A DNA stretch of 64,000 nucleotides from Ettlia oleoabundans. Its lineage: Eukaryota; Chlorophyta; Chlorophyceae; Chlamydomonadales. The notes beneath the pieces were generated by a model. It was not told where the DNA came from and did no database searches. It saw nothing but the letters and a program-made list of their open reading frames with translations. A program made the position numbers and the translations under genes. Positions 23,376-34,852 of the stretch are shown piece after piece. The stretch spans positions 8,079 to 72,078 of the forward strand of contig JAAMXP010000952.1 of NCBI GenBank assembly GCA_019693395.1. The letters run 5' to 3'. Every line of letters starts with the position of its first letter. Within the stretch, counting starts at the first letter, position 1.

Positions 23376-24161
23376 ATGTTTTGCTGGCTTTGCCGACCCG
23401 AGCCGGAGGAGGGTGTCAGCGCGAGCGCCACGTCACAGAAGCAGCCTAGCGAGGCGCCAACCTCTCAGCCACAAATGTCTCGCAGCAAGTCAGAGGTTCG
23501 GATTCTGCGGCTGGAGGTGTCTGACAGCAGCTTCAGCCGTTCACAGAGCATGCCGCCGCCATCTCTGCTGCAAGCCAGCCGGCGACGGCTGTTGGCTGCA
23601 GAGCATCAAGAAGCGGCAGCAGCGGCGGCGCGGCAGTCGGAAGCTGATGGGAAGCTAGTTGAGGACTTTATCGACCGCTACATGACCGCCATCAAAGACT
23701 CAAACGCAAGGTCAGCTCATGCAGTTGCGTTTTCTGCAATGTGGCATTGCATATTCAGCAGGCCAATAGTACCAGAATAAAGCTTGCTGGCGGCTGGACA
23801 GCCCCTTCAACGTTGTCTGTTTCTGCTTGCTGCGCCGCCGTGCAGCTGGGCCACGCAACCAGAGGTGGGCGAGATGTTCCAAGAAGATGCACGCATGATT
23901 GCGGCGGACAAGCAGAGCTTCCACGGGCGGACAGCCATCGTGCGGCGGCTCAACCAAGGCGTGGACACCCTCGCCAAAATGGCGGGGGAGCACGCATCCC
24001 TGCCGGGCTTTGAGCTGACGGGGCCCTCAGCAGACCCCAGTAGCTGCGGCAGCCAGGTGGTTAAGCTGACAATTAAGCGTGGGATGCACCGCATCACCTT
24101 CACCCTCCATTTCACCATGCAGCAGGGCAAGATTGCGGTGTTGCGTAACACACGCAGCTGA
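23376..24161 (+). CDS. NTF2-like fold protein, function unknown
   Basis: Exons 23376-23710 and 23846-24161; 216 residues. The N-terminal half is Ser/Gln/Ala-rich and probably disordered (MFCWLCRPEPEEGVSAS, then SRSKSEVRILRLEVSDSSFS). The C-terminal half begins VEDFIDRYMTAIKDSNARS and continues EVGEMFQEDARMIAADKQSF, HGRTAIVRRLN, VVKLTIKRGMHRITFTLHF and KIAVLRNTRS. An opening helix pair, a conserved HG(R/K)xAI turn and four long strands are the pattern of NTF2-like (SnoaL/nuclear-transport-factor-2) domains. The family covers enzymes and binding proteins, so no activity can be assigned. The ATG follows an A-rich leader (AACACCAAAAAA). A Cys pair at residues 3 and 6 could be acylated, which is a guess. 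Confidence 0.7.
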
Positions 24162-24222
24162 GAGGTGGCACAGTGACAGCTGTACCATATACCTATGAAT
24201 CATTTCTCACAATCGACCTTGC

Positions 24223-24245
24223 TGTAACTTTTTATCAATGTGTAA
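24223..24245 (+). terminator. Two TGTAA polyadenylation signals
   Basis: TGTAA at 24223-24227 and again at 24241-24245, 62 and 80 bases after the NTF2-like stop. The second overlaps the last codons of the convergent glycosyltransferase gene (stop at 24235), so the two transcripts probably overlap at their 3' ends. Confidence 0.5.
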
Positions 24246-26485
24246 CTGCATGTTGCACACGAGCTGCCAACTGCATACCATCCAGCCTCGCCTCGATGCG
24301 CCGCAAATGCTGCGCCACAATCTGTGCCACAGCCGCAGGCGAATACTTCTCCACCATGCGCTGTCGTGCCGCTCTGCCACGTGCTGCCGCTTCCCGTCGG
24401 TTTTTCATTACATGCCACAACAGCTGAGAGAGATGCTGCACTGATGGCTGCGCCCAGCGTTGGCCTGCACACCAGTAGGAGGCAGGAAGAGCGGGGTGTG
24501 AAATCACAGCAACAACAGCACCCTCATGGCTGCAGCAATCGTGGGCGGAGGATGAACTTTTTCCTGCTGTCACACAAGCCAATTCGATTGCACGTTGGTA
24601 ACTGGCAGCATGGCGCAGCCTGGAGCCCTCACCTTCAAAAGCAGCTTCTGGAACGTCGATAAGCGCCTCCACCCTCAGGGGGTATCCCACATCCTCATCG
24701 AGATAAGCCGTCGGACCACTCCAATTGGTCGCAATGACTGGTAGTGCCATAGCCATTGCCTCCACCACGGGCAGCGCCCAGCCCTCGCCTCTGGTGGGCA
24801 ACACGAAGCAGTCTGCTGCCTTGTACAACCGTGGGAAGCTGTGCTGCGGGATGTGCTCGCTGAGCACCCGCACCAAGGGAAGCTTACGAGGTTCAGCAGC
24901 AGTGTTGCCCAGCTCATGCTGCGCCCATTCCTGCAGGACCAATCAATTCACCACTGACATATCTGCAACCAAAGTTACAAGTCCACTGCTGCTCGCACAA
25001 ACATGCCAGGCCCCTCCCTCCAGTTTGTTGAAGCCAGACTGCCAGCTGGCTGCTGCCACCTGCCTGCATTTGTTCCACAAAATTCGAGTCGCTGTGGAAG
25101 GGCTTGGTGCTCATCAGCAGCAACACATTGTCGTCAGCAGTGAAGGTTGTCAGAAAGGCACGCAGCAGCACGTCCCAGCCCTGCACCGGAGGCCTGCTAA
25201 GTTAAATGTGGGCACGGCAAAATGCATGAGGAAGGAATCACGGCAGGTGTCGTTGGGCTGCAACAATGAGCTACGTGCAGCTGGCTAAAACACCCCACCT
25301 TTCTAGCTTCCCACTTGAATATTGAGAGGAACACAAAGGGCTCCAACGTGCTGCTGCCACTGCTGTTACTGCCACCCGCCCCAATTGCAGCATGTGGCTG
25401 CTCAGGCCCAAACACGCGCTTGCCCAGTGGCAGCGGCAGCGGGAGGGTACACTCGGGATTGAAACCATCAACATCGACTGCCTCTGGTACCACCACCAAC
25501 TTGCTGGGATCTACTCCAGAGGAGGTGAAAGTGCTGCGGTGGAACTCCGTAGGCACCCAAACCTCCGTCATCTCATTGATCCTGCAGAATAGAGTGGTTG
25601 AGGCAGCGTATCAGGCTCAGATTCAGTAGGCATCTGGAATGCGAACCCGTTCCCCCTGGTTCCAAAAACATGCACGCCGTGAGCAGAGGGATGATAGGAA
25701 CTTGAGTCAAAAGCAACACATCCCGCAGGAACAAATGCTCACCGCTCCACATGAAGGTCCGTAAGGCGATCAGTTTCGCTCATGGCTCGTGCCACCACAT
25801 ATGCCGCCTTCACCAGCGGCACTGGCGGGCACAGTGAGGTCTCATACAATGGCTGAGGAAGCGCCCATGCCCCAGGCTCCGAGTGACAGACTATGATGGC
25901 ACTCGTTGCGTCTAGTACTGTCGCAGCTTCTGCAGCTGCCACCATGCGAGCCACCTGCTGCCGTGTTTGGGCAGGCAGCCCATTAAACACCTCCTCATAT
26001 GCATAATCTCCATGCGAGGTAATCCATACTCTGCAAGAGGTGCTTGCACGTGCATACATGTGGGGAGAGAGCGAGCAAAAGTGGTGTGCCGGACATATGC
26101 GGTTGTTGTTTGGCGACACATGAACATGCAAAGCCCATGCGCACCTGTCCTGCCACTCAGTGTGCTGCTGCAGGCCCAAGACGTACTGCAATGCCTCCAT
26201 GCCCATGCCCGATCCACTGAAGAAGGGTGCGTGCCACCAGACCAGCCGTCTGCTGCCGCTGGCGCTGCGTGCTGCCGACACGCCGACGTGGAGCTCCTGC
26301 TGCACTGCCTTCCCCACCGAGAAACCGCGCCTTCTGGCGTGTAGCCGTGTGTACATCAACATTGTAGCGATTGAAAAGCACAACGCGCCGCCAAGGAACA
26401 GCAGAAAAATAGTCGGCCGTCCCGGCTTTCGGAGTCTTGGGGCTGCATAAGCCGGGCCCCTGGCCCTGCTGATACGCTCCTGCAT
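24235..26485 (-). CDS. Type II membrane glycosyltransferase, GT4 family
   Basis: Exons 26485-26145, 26030-25743, 25581-25299, 25180-25064, 24930-24633 and 24464-24235; 518 residues, phases agree. A short basic N-terminus precedes one hydrophobic segment at about residues 25-45 (IFLLFLGGALCFSIATMLMY), giving a Golgi/ER type II topology. The acceptor half contains RRLVWWHAPFFSGSGMG, WITSHGDYAYEEVFNG and INEMTEVWVPTEFHRSTF. The donor half contains FLSIFKWEARKGWDVLLRAF, RVLSEHIPQHSFPRLYKAAD and EGWALPVVEAMAMALPVIAT. The last is the E-x7-E signature of GT4 retaining transferases that bind a nucleotide sugar. Acceptor and sugar are unknown. The intron at 24931-25063 uses a GC donor (CAG|GC); no GT donor there keeps frame. 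It is head to head with MRNIP across 335 bases. Confidence 0.85.
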
Positions 26486-26820
26486 AACTCACAACGTCCT
26501 AAGCGGCCGATCGCACCAACCTGGGTACTAAGAGGTCCAGGAGCACTACAGAGGCGATGTACTGCTTCTGAGCTCGTCTGTCTCACTATGAAAAATGGCG
26601 ATGCAACAATGACTGTGCCTCGCTATGAGCCTGCTGCACACAGCTTGCATGCCCGTTTGCAAGCTGTGATAAACGCAGCCCCCTAACATAAGCCGCAGGC
26701 TCGCTTCAGCGCCTGCTATATACCACGACTCTTAAAAGCCTTGCAGTCACCTTCGGTGCGGTCACTGCCTGGCAGCAAGGCTGGGCCTAAGCGCTTAGTA
26801 CTGAGGAGGCGGTGGCATCC
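26486..26820. promoter_or_regulatory. Divergent promoter, GT4 / MRNIP
   Basis: 335 bases between two ATG codons facing outwards. Both promoters and leaders must fit here. I see a T/A-rich patch (CTATATACC at 26716-26724), about 100 bases upstream of the MRNIP ATG, that could serve as a TATA-like element. Nothing coding. Confidence 0.45.
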
Positions 26821-27979
26821 ATGCCGCAGACCTTCTTGGTTGTACAATGCTTCCAATGCGCGGCATTCCAGTCTGATCTAGAGAAAAAGGCCAAAAAGTG
26901 AGCGAGTTTTGATCACTTCCCCTGCCTTGGTCATTCCGCTTGCACTCTCACACACACGAATCCCACAGGGAGCTTCATCGCTGTGCCTCACGTGGGTGGG
27001 CGCACCGCAGGTGGCAGTGCAAGCTGTGCGGCGAGAAGCAGTCCTTGCAGCGTGTGTTTGCACGCAGCCACAGCGCCCGTGACTGCCGCCTGGTGGTGCA
27101 GCGGTACAATGACGCACGAGGCAAAGTGGAGGAGGAGGAACAGGAACAAGCGCTGCTGGCGGCATATGGCGCGGACGAGTTAGCAGGGGAGGGGCAGGAG
27201 GAGGTAGATCAGCACCAGCACCAGCAGGTCGGTGGCCAGCCCCGGGAGCCACGTTGGCAGGAGTTCCATGTTGATGAGGATGAGGTGGGTGCTGCCAGTA
27301 GCACCAGCCTGCCTGCTGGCTTGCAATAAAGGGTTGTGTGTTGCCATACAAGTATTGTTCTGCATGTCCAACAATTGCGCCCTGTTCCCCAGTACTGCGG
27401 AGCAATTTCACTGAGCTGCAGGATGATGGCTGGATGGTGGCTGTTCCGGAGCGCCCTCTTACCAAGCAGAAGCGCGGAGCTGAACAAGGTGGCTGTGGCG
27501 GCAAGCGTCAGCGGCGGTTGCAACCAGGGGAAGCAGCAGCAGAGGAAGGGCCGCAAGGCTGGCAGCATGCCTCCTCAGATAGTCAGCACCTTGCAAGGCA
27601 GCAGCAGCAGCGCAGGCTGCAGCAGCAGTGGCCTGAGCATCGTCCGCTCAGCAATCAAAACAGCGCTGGGCCACCTTTCAGGGGGGACCACACCTGGCAC
27701 GGCAGCGCCCACCAGCCACACTTGGCACCTTTGTGGAAGCAGCAGCAAAAGCCTGCAGCTGGAATGCAGGCTGCTTCAAATGTTCACCAGGCATGGCTGC
27801 AACCACCGCCGCAGCAGGCATGGCAGGAGCAGCAACTGGAAACGACCGCAGTGCAACTACACCAACGACACCCCTGGACACAACAGTCTAAACCTGCTCG
27901 CGGCCAAGCCCCCTGTGCCTCAGATCAGTGGGATAGCAGAACTGCCGGCCATCACGCTGCACCGGTGTCTGCCAAATAA
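26821..27979 (+). CDS. MRNIP: MRN complex-interacting protein homologue (MRNIP)
   Basis: Exons 26821-26897, 27011-27288 and 27393-27979; 313 residues, phases agree. The N-terminus MPQTFLVVQCFQCAAFQ (Cys10, Cys13), followed by KKWQCKLCGEKQSLQRVFAR (Cys29, Cys32) and DCRLVVQRYN, matches the conserved N-terminal zinc-binding region of MRNIP/UPF0544 proteins. A short conserved block, LRSNFTELQDDGWM, follows. The remainder is Gln-rich, basic and probably disordered, with a run KQKRGAEQGGCGGKRQRR that could be a nuclear localisation signal. In animals MRNIP binds the MRE11-RAD50-NBS1 complex and promotes ATM signalling after DNA breaks. That role is inferred for the alga. No frame break is seen. 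Confidence 0.85.
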
Positions 27980-28331
27980 AGCGGCTGGGTCAATGCAGAT
28001 GATGACTGGTAGCATTGTGCCTTGATATGCCTGTTTTTTGCTGCTTCATCAATCTTACAATCTTGAATGAGTAAGCAAACACGGTGTTTATTACTATCAG
28101 GAAGAGGTTGGTGACGCATTGTCGCCAATTGTTATGTACATACAAAATTGTTCAAGAGCATAGGGTTACTAAAAGGGGAAGTGAAACATAGCAAGCAGAC
28201 TATTGAGTTTTCCTGAGGAGCGAGTGAGAGACAATGGTCTTACCATAAGGTGAATACATTTAGCGACTTCAACATGCCAGGCTGGTGCTGAGGACCAGCC
28301 TCAGCGACAATGAATGCTTTTGACAACTGGA
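27980..28331. other. Convergent 3' spacer (MRNIP / KEN-box gene)
   Basis: About 350 bases, relatively AT-rich, with no coding block. It presumably holds the two 3' untranslated regions. Confidence 0.4.
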
Positions 28332-28909
28332 TTAGCGAAAAGAGCGCAGCGGCGCCTTGGCGGCAGCTGCGACTGCCATGTGAGCATTGAGGGCAGGGGC
28401 AGCCTCTTGGCGGCAGGTGGCCGCCAGGTAGGTACGGGGGAACTCAAACATTCCATAGCCACCCAGGGTGCCAATGCAGAGGCTAATATCGGCATGCAGC
28501 ACAGCAGAGCTTATGTCGGCCAGCGGCTGCCGGCTTGGCAGCTTTTTCTTGTCAGCAGTAAACTGCCATGCATGTGGACCGCCTTGCATAGTGTTGGGGA
28601 GTGGCACTGCAGCGTTGAGGTTGGCAAGGCAAAGGTGGTTGATTGCCATACCCTGTCATGACAGGCAAGGCTGGCATGCTAGATGGGATCACAGTGTGAA
28701 GGTAGGCACACCAGCCCAGCTCACCCATCGAGAAAGCTGCAGATGCACAGATATTCATCCCATCACATTCAAATCGATGCTGTATACTCACCATTCTCTT
28801 TGTTATCTTCCATCCTGCGAGTAGCAGCTTTGCTGTACTGGCTTAGGCAGTGGGAGGTCGGGGCCGGGGTGGTGGGCGGGGTGTCGCAATACACAGCCAG
28901 AGCCTCCAT
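28332..28909 (-). CDS. Small KEN-box/D-box protein, candidate APC/C substrate
   Basis: Exons 28909-28792 and 28606-28332; 130 residues with matching phase. Exon 1 ends in RRMEDNKEN and exon 2 resumes with VPLPN, so the KEN box (residues 37-39) is followed at once by Val-Pro. At residues 59-71 comes KKKLPSRQPLADI, whose RQPL core fits the D-box RxxL rule and resembles the (K/R)xxLxDI stretch of plant securin-like PATRONUS proteins. The middle and C-terminal parts (SLCIGTLGGYGMFEFPRTY, then an Ala-rich basic tail) are not recognised. KEN and D-boxes are bound by CDC20/CDH1 for ubiquitination by the anaphase-promoting complex. I infer a cell-cycle protein degraded in mitosis, perhaps a securin. 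Two short motifs can occur by chance in a protein this small. Confidence 0.55.
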
Positions 28910-29497
28910 GATGCCGCTCCGCAACAACGCTTTCCTGCATTACGCGCGCTAAATATATCCATGGGCGGGGTAGAGCTGAATCGGCAGCCAGTTTAAATGC
29001 ACGCGGAGTGGCTTGCAAGGATGCCATGGTGCTCCTGCTACCCTGCAGGCCCCTAGCAGGCCTCGGGATGGCCAGCATCATTGTCGACGCACCTTGCGCA
29101 GCCGAGGCAGGCAGTGAACGAAGACCCCGCCACTCTTACGGAGTGCCGCGGTGCCGCAACCCTTTTGCTTGGGGACGCCTTAAACTAAGCAGAAATGCCA
29201 GGAAACAATTCAATACACACAAGCGAGACTGAAACACGTTGATGGCATTTGTCGGGAACTCAAATCCGCGAGCTTTTAACCGTTTACATGGGGTGCCTAC
29301 TTTCCTCCCACTCGGGAGTTGGCTGTTAATGTGGCATTCCCTGTGGGGCACGGTGCAGCTTAGCTCGATAACCTCCGAGTTACACTTTGAGATGGTATAT
29401 TCAGTTGTTGATGTCGATGGTGTCGATGGGGTGATCAGGAAACATGAAGACCACCCTGCTGACAGTGATTGCTGGGTGACCAAGAGCAGCGAAAATG
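28910..29497. other. Spacer between KEN-box gene and PAXBP1/ILP1
   Basis: About 590 bases holding the promoter of the KEN-box gene and the 3' end of PAXBP1/ILP1, both minus strand. Open frames exist on the plus strand (29239-29523) but show no family or splice support. No RNA gene recognised. Confidence 0.35.
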
Positions 29498-32400
29498 CTA
29501 CAGGATGCCGAATGCCTTGCTGAGCTTGTTGGCACGTGCTGTGTCGCCTAGCTTGATAAGGGAACTCGCCACCTGCCGTGCAGCTGCAGTGTCAGCAGCT
29601 GTTGTGCCGCTGCCGCCAACCTGTGCCTCCAACGCACGAGCCAGCGTCGCCAACAATTCAAGCAAACCCTCGCCCCCACGCGGAGGGGGGGCTCCACTTT
29701 GGAACCAATCTGCTGGCAATGCCTCCGCAAGGCGTACTGCACGGTCCGCTGCGAGGGCAGGCTTGCCGGCTGCCGCCCTTGCGTAAGGCAGCAGCTGCTG
29801 GGCCATGAGCCTCTCCATCGCAAGCCGCTGCAGGGCGCCGCGCGGCAGGCTGCCGTCAAATGCGGATACGCTGGCCAGCAGCCTCACGCCACGTCCAAAG
29901 CGCTGCGCCAGGTGTATGGCGGCGCGTTTGGATGCTGCCAGAGCTGCAGGCGGCCAGGCAGGCAGCGCCAGCCCCTCCACCGCGGCCTCCAACTTCTCCT
30001 GCACCTGCCGCACCACTGCCTGCACACAAGGGAAAGCGGCAGAACGGGTGCCAACACACAAAGCTATCAACTTCGTACATCAAAACTACATCTTCCACCC
30101 CACTGACTGTTGGTGGACAAATGCTCATACACACATGATATCCTGAGCGCAACATGTATTCCGTTCGCAACCCAAAACTCTAACCACTCCATCCAGCCGT
30201 CTCAACATTATACACCCTGATGACCCACCTGCAGCGCCTCCTCCTCTGCAGGCACGTACACCAGCAAGTCAGCAAGCATCGCAGCAGCCGCTCGGCTTTG
30301 CCGCCGGCTGTAGGGGCTCCACACACCCGCCAGCAGCTGCTTGGCCAGCGGGAGCACCAGCTTCTGCGGGCATTGTGGCAGTCGAAACAGTGATGCTGGA
30401 GCAAAACAGTTCTCGGCTAGAAGCAGCATCAGGGATAATTGCAGGCAAGAAGCGTCCGCAAAGGATCCTTTGTAGCGGAAATGACTGTCGAACGTCCTTG
30501 CCACAAACACCTGTCCTGAAACAGCTGCCGAAAGGGCTGGCAGATGATGTGCAGCAAGTTGGCTTGCCCTGCCATGAACCACACTGCCCAGAATAAACAC
30601 TCTCTGTGGTAGCACAGTGCACATGCGCACCATAACAAGCTGCGGCACCAGGTTGGCATCTGGGTCATTTGGATCAAGGGCAGAAGGGTCCTCCGGCATG
30701 CCATAGTCAAACAGCTGCTGGTACCACTGATGTGAATCAAAGCCTGAAGCAGTGGCAGAAGCAGCCGAGACCATGCATGGCAAGGCAACAAGTAGTCCAC
30801 CTTTTGGTGCCAGGTGGTAACGGACACACAAGCTCTGCAAAGGATCGCGCCACCTGGATCCTAACTCAAGGCAGCCAGGGCCATGCTGCCTACCTCCCTA
30901 GTTGTCTTTGACACCAGCGTCCCACCCACACACCAGCCTGTGAAATCATGGTGTCACGCCACAGCCACCTGCACAATCAACCACCTGCCAGTCACCCCTG
31001 TCACCACCCACCTGTTTGACCACCATGCAGCGGGCGCCATTTGAGCAGCTCCAGCCGCACAAAGGGCGCAAAGAGGGCGGGGGCCGACATAGAGACATAG
31101 GCGTCCCGGTAGGCGCCCGCCTGCCGTGCCTTCCACTCCTCAAGCCGCCGCTTCACTGCTGCTAGGCTGCCAAACTCGTCATCGGCATCGCGGAAAACTA
31201 CGGCAGACGAGGAAGGGAAGGAAAAACAGGAGCTCAATGCAAGGTCAGAGCCCAAGCGCATATTCCACGGTGGACATGGCAGGCTCGAGCAAACGGGACC
31301 ACGCAAGCAACAACATTGCAAAGTGACATGCAACTACGGTTTAGCCACGCAAGCCGCGCACACAACTTTCCAATCTAGGGTGGTTCCCGCAAAGCGCACC
31401 TGCATCAGCCGCCTCCTGCACCTCTGCCTGCCGCGCGCGAAAGTGCGCCACCTCGCCCTCCGACTCATCGGTCGTATCCTCGCCGAAACGAGGCTCGGCA
31501 GGCGGCAGTGCTGCGCCTCCAGCTGCTGCTGGTCTGCTGCCAGCTGTCGCCTGCTGCTGGTCCAGCTGGCGCTCCAGAGCTTCCAGGCGAAGCCGACGCT
31601 GCTTGGCTCTGTCAGCCAGCTCCGCTTTTTTCTCGGCGTTCATATCTCGCCCAAACTCATCCAGCTCAACCGGAAGGTCCAGACCCAGCAGCTTCTCCTC
31701 AGCTGCCGCAGCAGCCGCCTCTGCTGCAGCGGCTGCAGCGCTTGCCGCGCCACCGCGCGACAGCACCGCCATGGCTGCAGCCACAGCAGCCTCAGCAGGG
31801 GGGCGCTCCTCCGTGTCTCCCGCACTTCGCTGACGATCCACGGCTGCCGCCCGTCCCTCACACAGATTCAACAATGCATCTTCAAGCTCCTCAACAAGAG
31901 GCGACTTGTCCTGCCCAACACAAGGGGAGGAAAAATAGCATAAAGTACACGTCAGGCTGGGCAATCAGGGAGAACGACTCAAAACCAAAATCTGCTAACA
32001 TTTAATCACCTCTCAAGTGAGCTAAAAAGAGACAGGCAACAGTCTGGCGGCACAATTAATGTGCAGCCAGATAAGGAGAGGCTTTATCGCCCGAAGGCGG
32101 CACCTACACAACCACGAGCTTGCCTGTGTCCAACGCTGATGCTTATATTGGTCCAGCCACGGAAAAAGGCAGCTATCTTGTTCTGCGCAAGCCATCCCTT
32201 CACAGCTGCTGACCTAGACCCAGCGCCGTGACCGGGCCCTGCTTCCCAGCCAGCCACCCTCTCCCTACCCCCTTTGTGCCAGAGCTGCATGTTCCACCCA
32301 CCTGCAGCATGTTGCACAGGTCCGCTACGTACGCCTTGAGGCCCTGCACATACACATACTTGCTGGAGGCCGCCTGCAACTCGGATTCCATGCGGGTGAT

Positions 32401-34318
32401 GGCTTCCAGCGAGTTCTGCAGTACACAAGAAGTTCGGTTCATGTGTGTAATGTGAAAATGTAAACACAAAGCTCCTGGATAGACGGGCAAGCTGCTTGAC
32501 AAAAGGTTGCGAGTCGGCGTCTAACACAACAGGCTGTTGATCAGCCAGCCAGCCTTGCCAACAAGCGCATCAAATAACAGTGAAAAGCTGACCTGTAGGT
32601 TGTGCGACGTCCTTTCTAGGTTCTTGTCTGCCTGGCTTCGCGACATCCGCAGCCTCTGCAGCCCCGCCTGAAGCGTGCTCAGCACCTCTGCTGCAGCTGC
32701 CTGAATGGCTGCATGCTGCGAGCCGCCTGCTGCAAGCGCTGCCGCTGCTGCTGACCTGCCTCCTGCACCAGCCGCTTGCGTTCCCTCTTCCGCTAATGCT
32801 GTGGATGATCCAGGGCGGCTGCCTGTTGTGCCCTTACCAAGTGCTGCCAGGCCACCCATGCCCTTGCGGATTTGCTCCTGTGCCCACTCCTCGTCCTCCT
32901 CCCCATCATCCTCTGCAGGTCTGGGAGCTGGCGCTGCAGCGCTCGCGCTACCCCTGGCAATGCCGCCACGCCCAGGCGGGGGCGGTGGAGCCCCCATAAA
33001 CTTCATGCGCAACTGTTCCTCTGCTTCGCCCTCTGTATCCGACCCGCTGCCTGCCCCCACAAGATTCTCCTCTGCTCTCTTCTTGTCGCGCAGCCTGCAA
33101 GATGTGGAGAACGTGGAGGAACCAAAATTATGCAACACACAAGCCAGTCATGCATTCCCACCAGCAATCTCGACAGTGCGTGGTAGCAAAAGGCAGCCAC
33201 ATCAGAACAGCTGGAACAACGGCTCCACGACCCAGAAGCGACAAAGATCAATGTTTCAAAAATATGCGCTTGGTAATGCAGGCCATCTTCCTGGCAATCG
33301 CAGCTGCCCAATGTGCACACTTCACGGAAGGACTGATCAGTGACACCCACCTGTTGAGCCCAGGCGGTGCAGACGCAGTGGGGATGTAGTCCGGTGCAAG
33401 GTGGGCGCCACGTAGGCGCTCCCGCTTGGCCTTTGCCCATGCAATCATCTCCTCATCTGGGATGTCTGGCTCCTCCCCTTCGTCCTCTGCGGCCCGTGCT
33501 GCCGGTGGCACACCCTGCTGGCCTGGCGGCAGCGGGGGTGCGCCAGCAGTGGGCGGCGGTGGCTCAGCAGGCGGCGGCAGCAGCATGTCGCCGCCGCTGC
33601 TGCCGCGGCTCCGTGCGCTGGGCCGCTGCAGGGACACGTCATCGGACGTGGCCCGCACCACACCTGCTGCGCTGATATTGTACTGGAAGCGATCGTCTTT
33701 GGGGGGAGCTGCGGGTTTGAAGCTGCCGGACAGCTTGAAGGCGGGTGCTGGGCCGCTGCCGGATTTGCTGCTGGCGGGCAGGCTACGTGCGTTCTGCTGG
33801 AGCTCCTTTACCCTCTCTGCTGTGTACTCGCCTGCAACTAGTCAGCGCAGTAGGAGGGGGGTGAGTGACAAAGTGCCGCGTTAGTGGCAAAGTAAAAAGG
33901 GCAGGCAGCACTCAGGCGCCATCTGCGTGCAACAAAAACGCCATCTCATCACCAACAAAAAGTAGTCTGTTTGCAAGAGTGCTCCACTGCAACCACCTGC
34001 GCCAGGCATTTGGGTGTAGACGCGCTGTGCACGCTCATCTGCGGCTGGCGCCGCTGCTGCGGCGCCGGGTGCCCGCAGGCTGCCCTTGAGCTTGTTGGAC
34101 TTGGGCTTGGCGGACAATGAGCCGCCATCTCCACCGGCATCATCATCAAAACTCAACAACGTCTTCTTTTCCGTCTTACGCTGCCTGTCCCGTGCAGCCT
34201 GGGCAGCTTTGGCGGCGGGGGGCAGCGCTATGCTGCCGCCCTCCTGTTCATCCTCGTCGTCAGCATCAAAGCTGACAAGAGAAGACTTCTTTCTGATGTT
34301 TCTCTGTCTGGCAGACAT
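29498..34318 (-). CDS. ILP1: PAXBP1/ILP1 (GCFC domain) spliceosome-associated protein
   Basis: Exons 34318-33997, 33831-33351, 33094-32593, 32415-32302, 31910-31400, 31197-31024, 30743-30631, 30363-30229 and 30019-29498; 957 residues, all phases agree. The basic, acidic-patch start MSARQRNIRKKSSLVSFD, then RAQRVYTQMPGAGEYTAERV, PDIPDEEMIAWAKAKRERLR and SLEAITRMESELQAASSKY follow the order of the PAXBP1/GCFC family. So does the GCFC core: DADDEFGSLAAVKRRLEEWK, AYRDAYVSMSAPALFAPFVR, LELLKWRPLHGFDSHQWYQQ and LFDYGMPED. The C-terminal helical part is shorter than in animals. Plant ILP1 works with NTR1 in spliceosome disassembly and affects endoreduplication and circadian splicing; nuclear action is inferred. 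Long Ala, Pro and Ser runs make the linkers unusually low in complexity. Confidence 0.92.
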
Positions 34319-34852
34319 CACAGGCACTGCAGACTCGCTGTTGTGAGGAAGACCAATGGAACCAAACCGTACATGCTTCAGGACGGTGGCGATCACGCGA
34401 AGCGGTCAAATTGCACCGCTTGCAACTATGCTGCCAACAAGGACTCAGCAGGCAGTCCACATGATGCCAGCAGCGTTGCCAGGCCTGCAGCCGAACGCGT
34501 GCTTGCCGCATTGCATCCCTTCATTCTCTAGTGGTACTCCACTGCCCTGTTTCGCCGGTTATTTGGCAAGCGGCCTCACATCTCAAGCCTTACTGCAAAG
34601 CTACCACAGTGAATGCGCTCATTGCATGAAAGTCTTCAATCGAAACCGCAGCAGAGGGCCAGACATCGCCTGCAGCTCGCGTCAGCCAGTTAGCCGCAGC
34701 GGCAGCGGCAGTGGCGGCAGGACGGGGACCACTGTTGGCTGCACGTTGCCGTCATCACATTACAGCATTTGGGCCAGGGAGAGCAGGAAGAAAAACTAGT
34801 TGCTCAGGTTAACTCTTACACGCGCCGTTGAGCTTCAACACTGCCAAACCAG
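34319..34852. promoter_or_regulatory. Divergent promoter, PAXBP1/ILP1 / SLC25A38
   Basis: 534 bases between two outward-facing ATGs. Plus-strand open frames within it have no splice or family support. A shared promoter region is the simplest reading; no specific element could be assigned. Confidence 0.4.

Noticed and set aside
29239..29523. Plus-strand open frame near the 3' end of PAXBP1/ILP1
   Set aside because: No domain, no splice partners and weak codon bias; it overlaps the end of a well-supported minus-strand gene.
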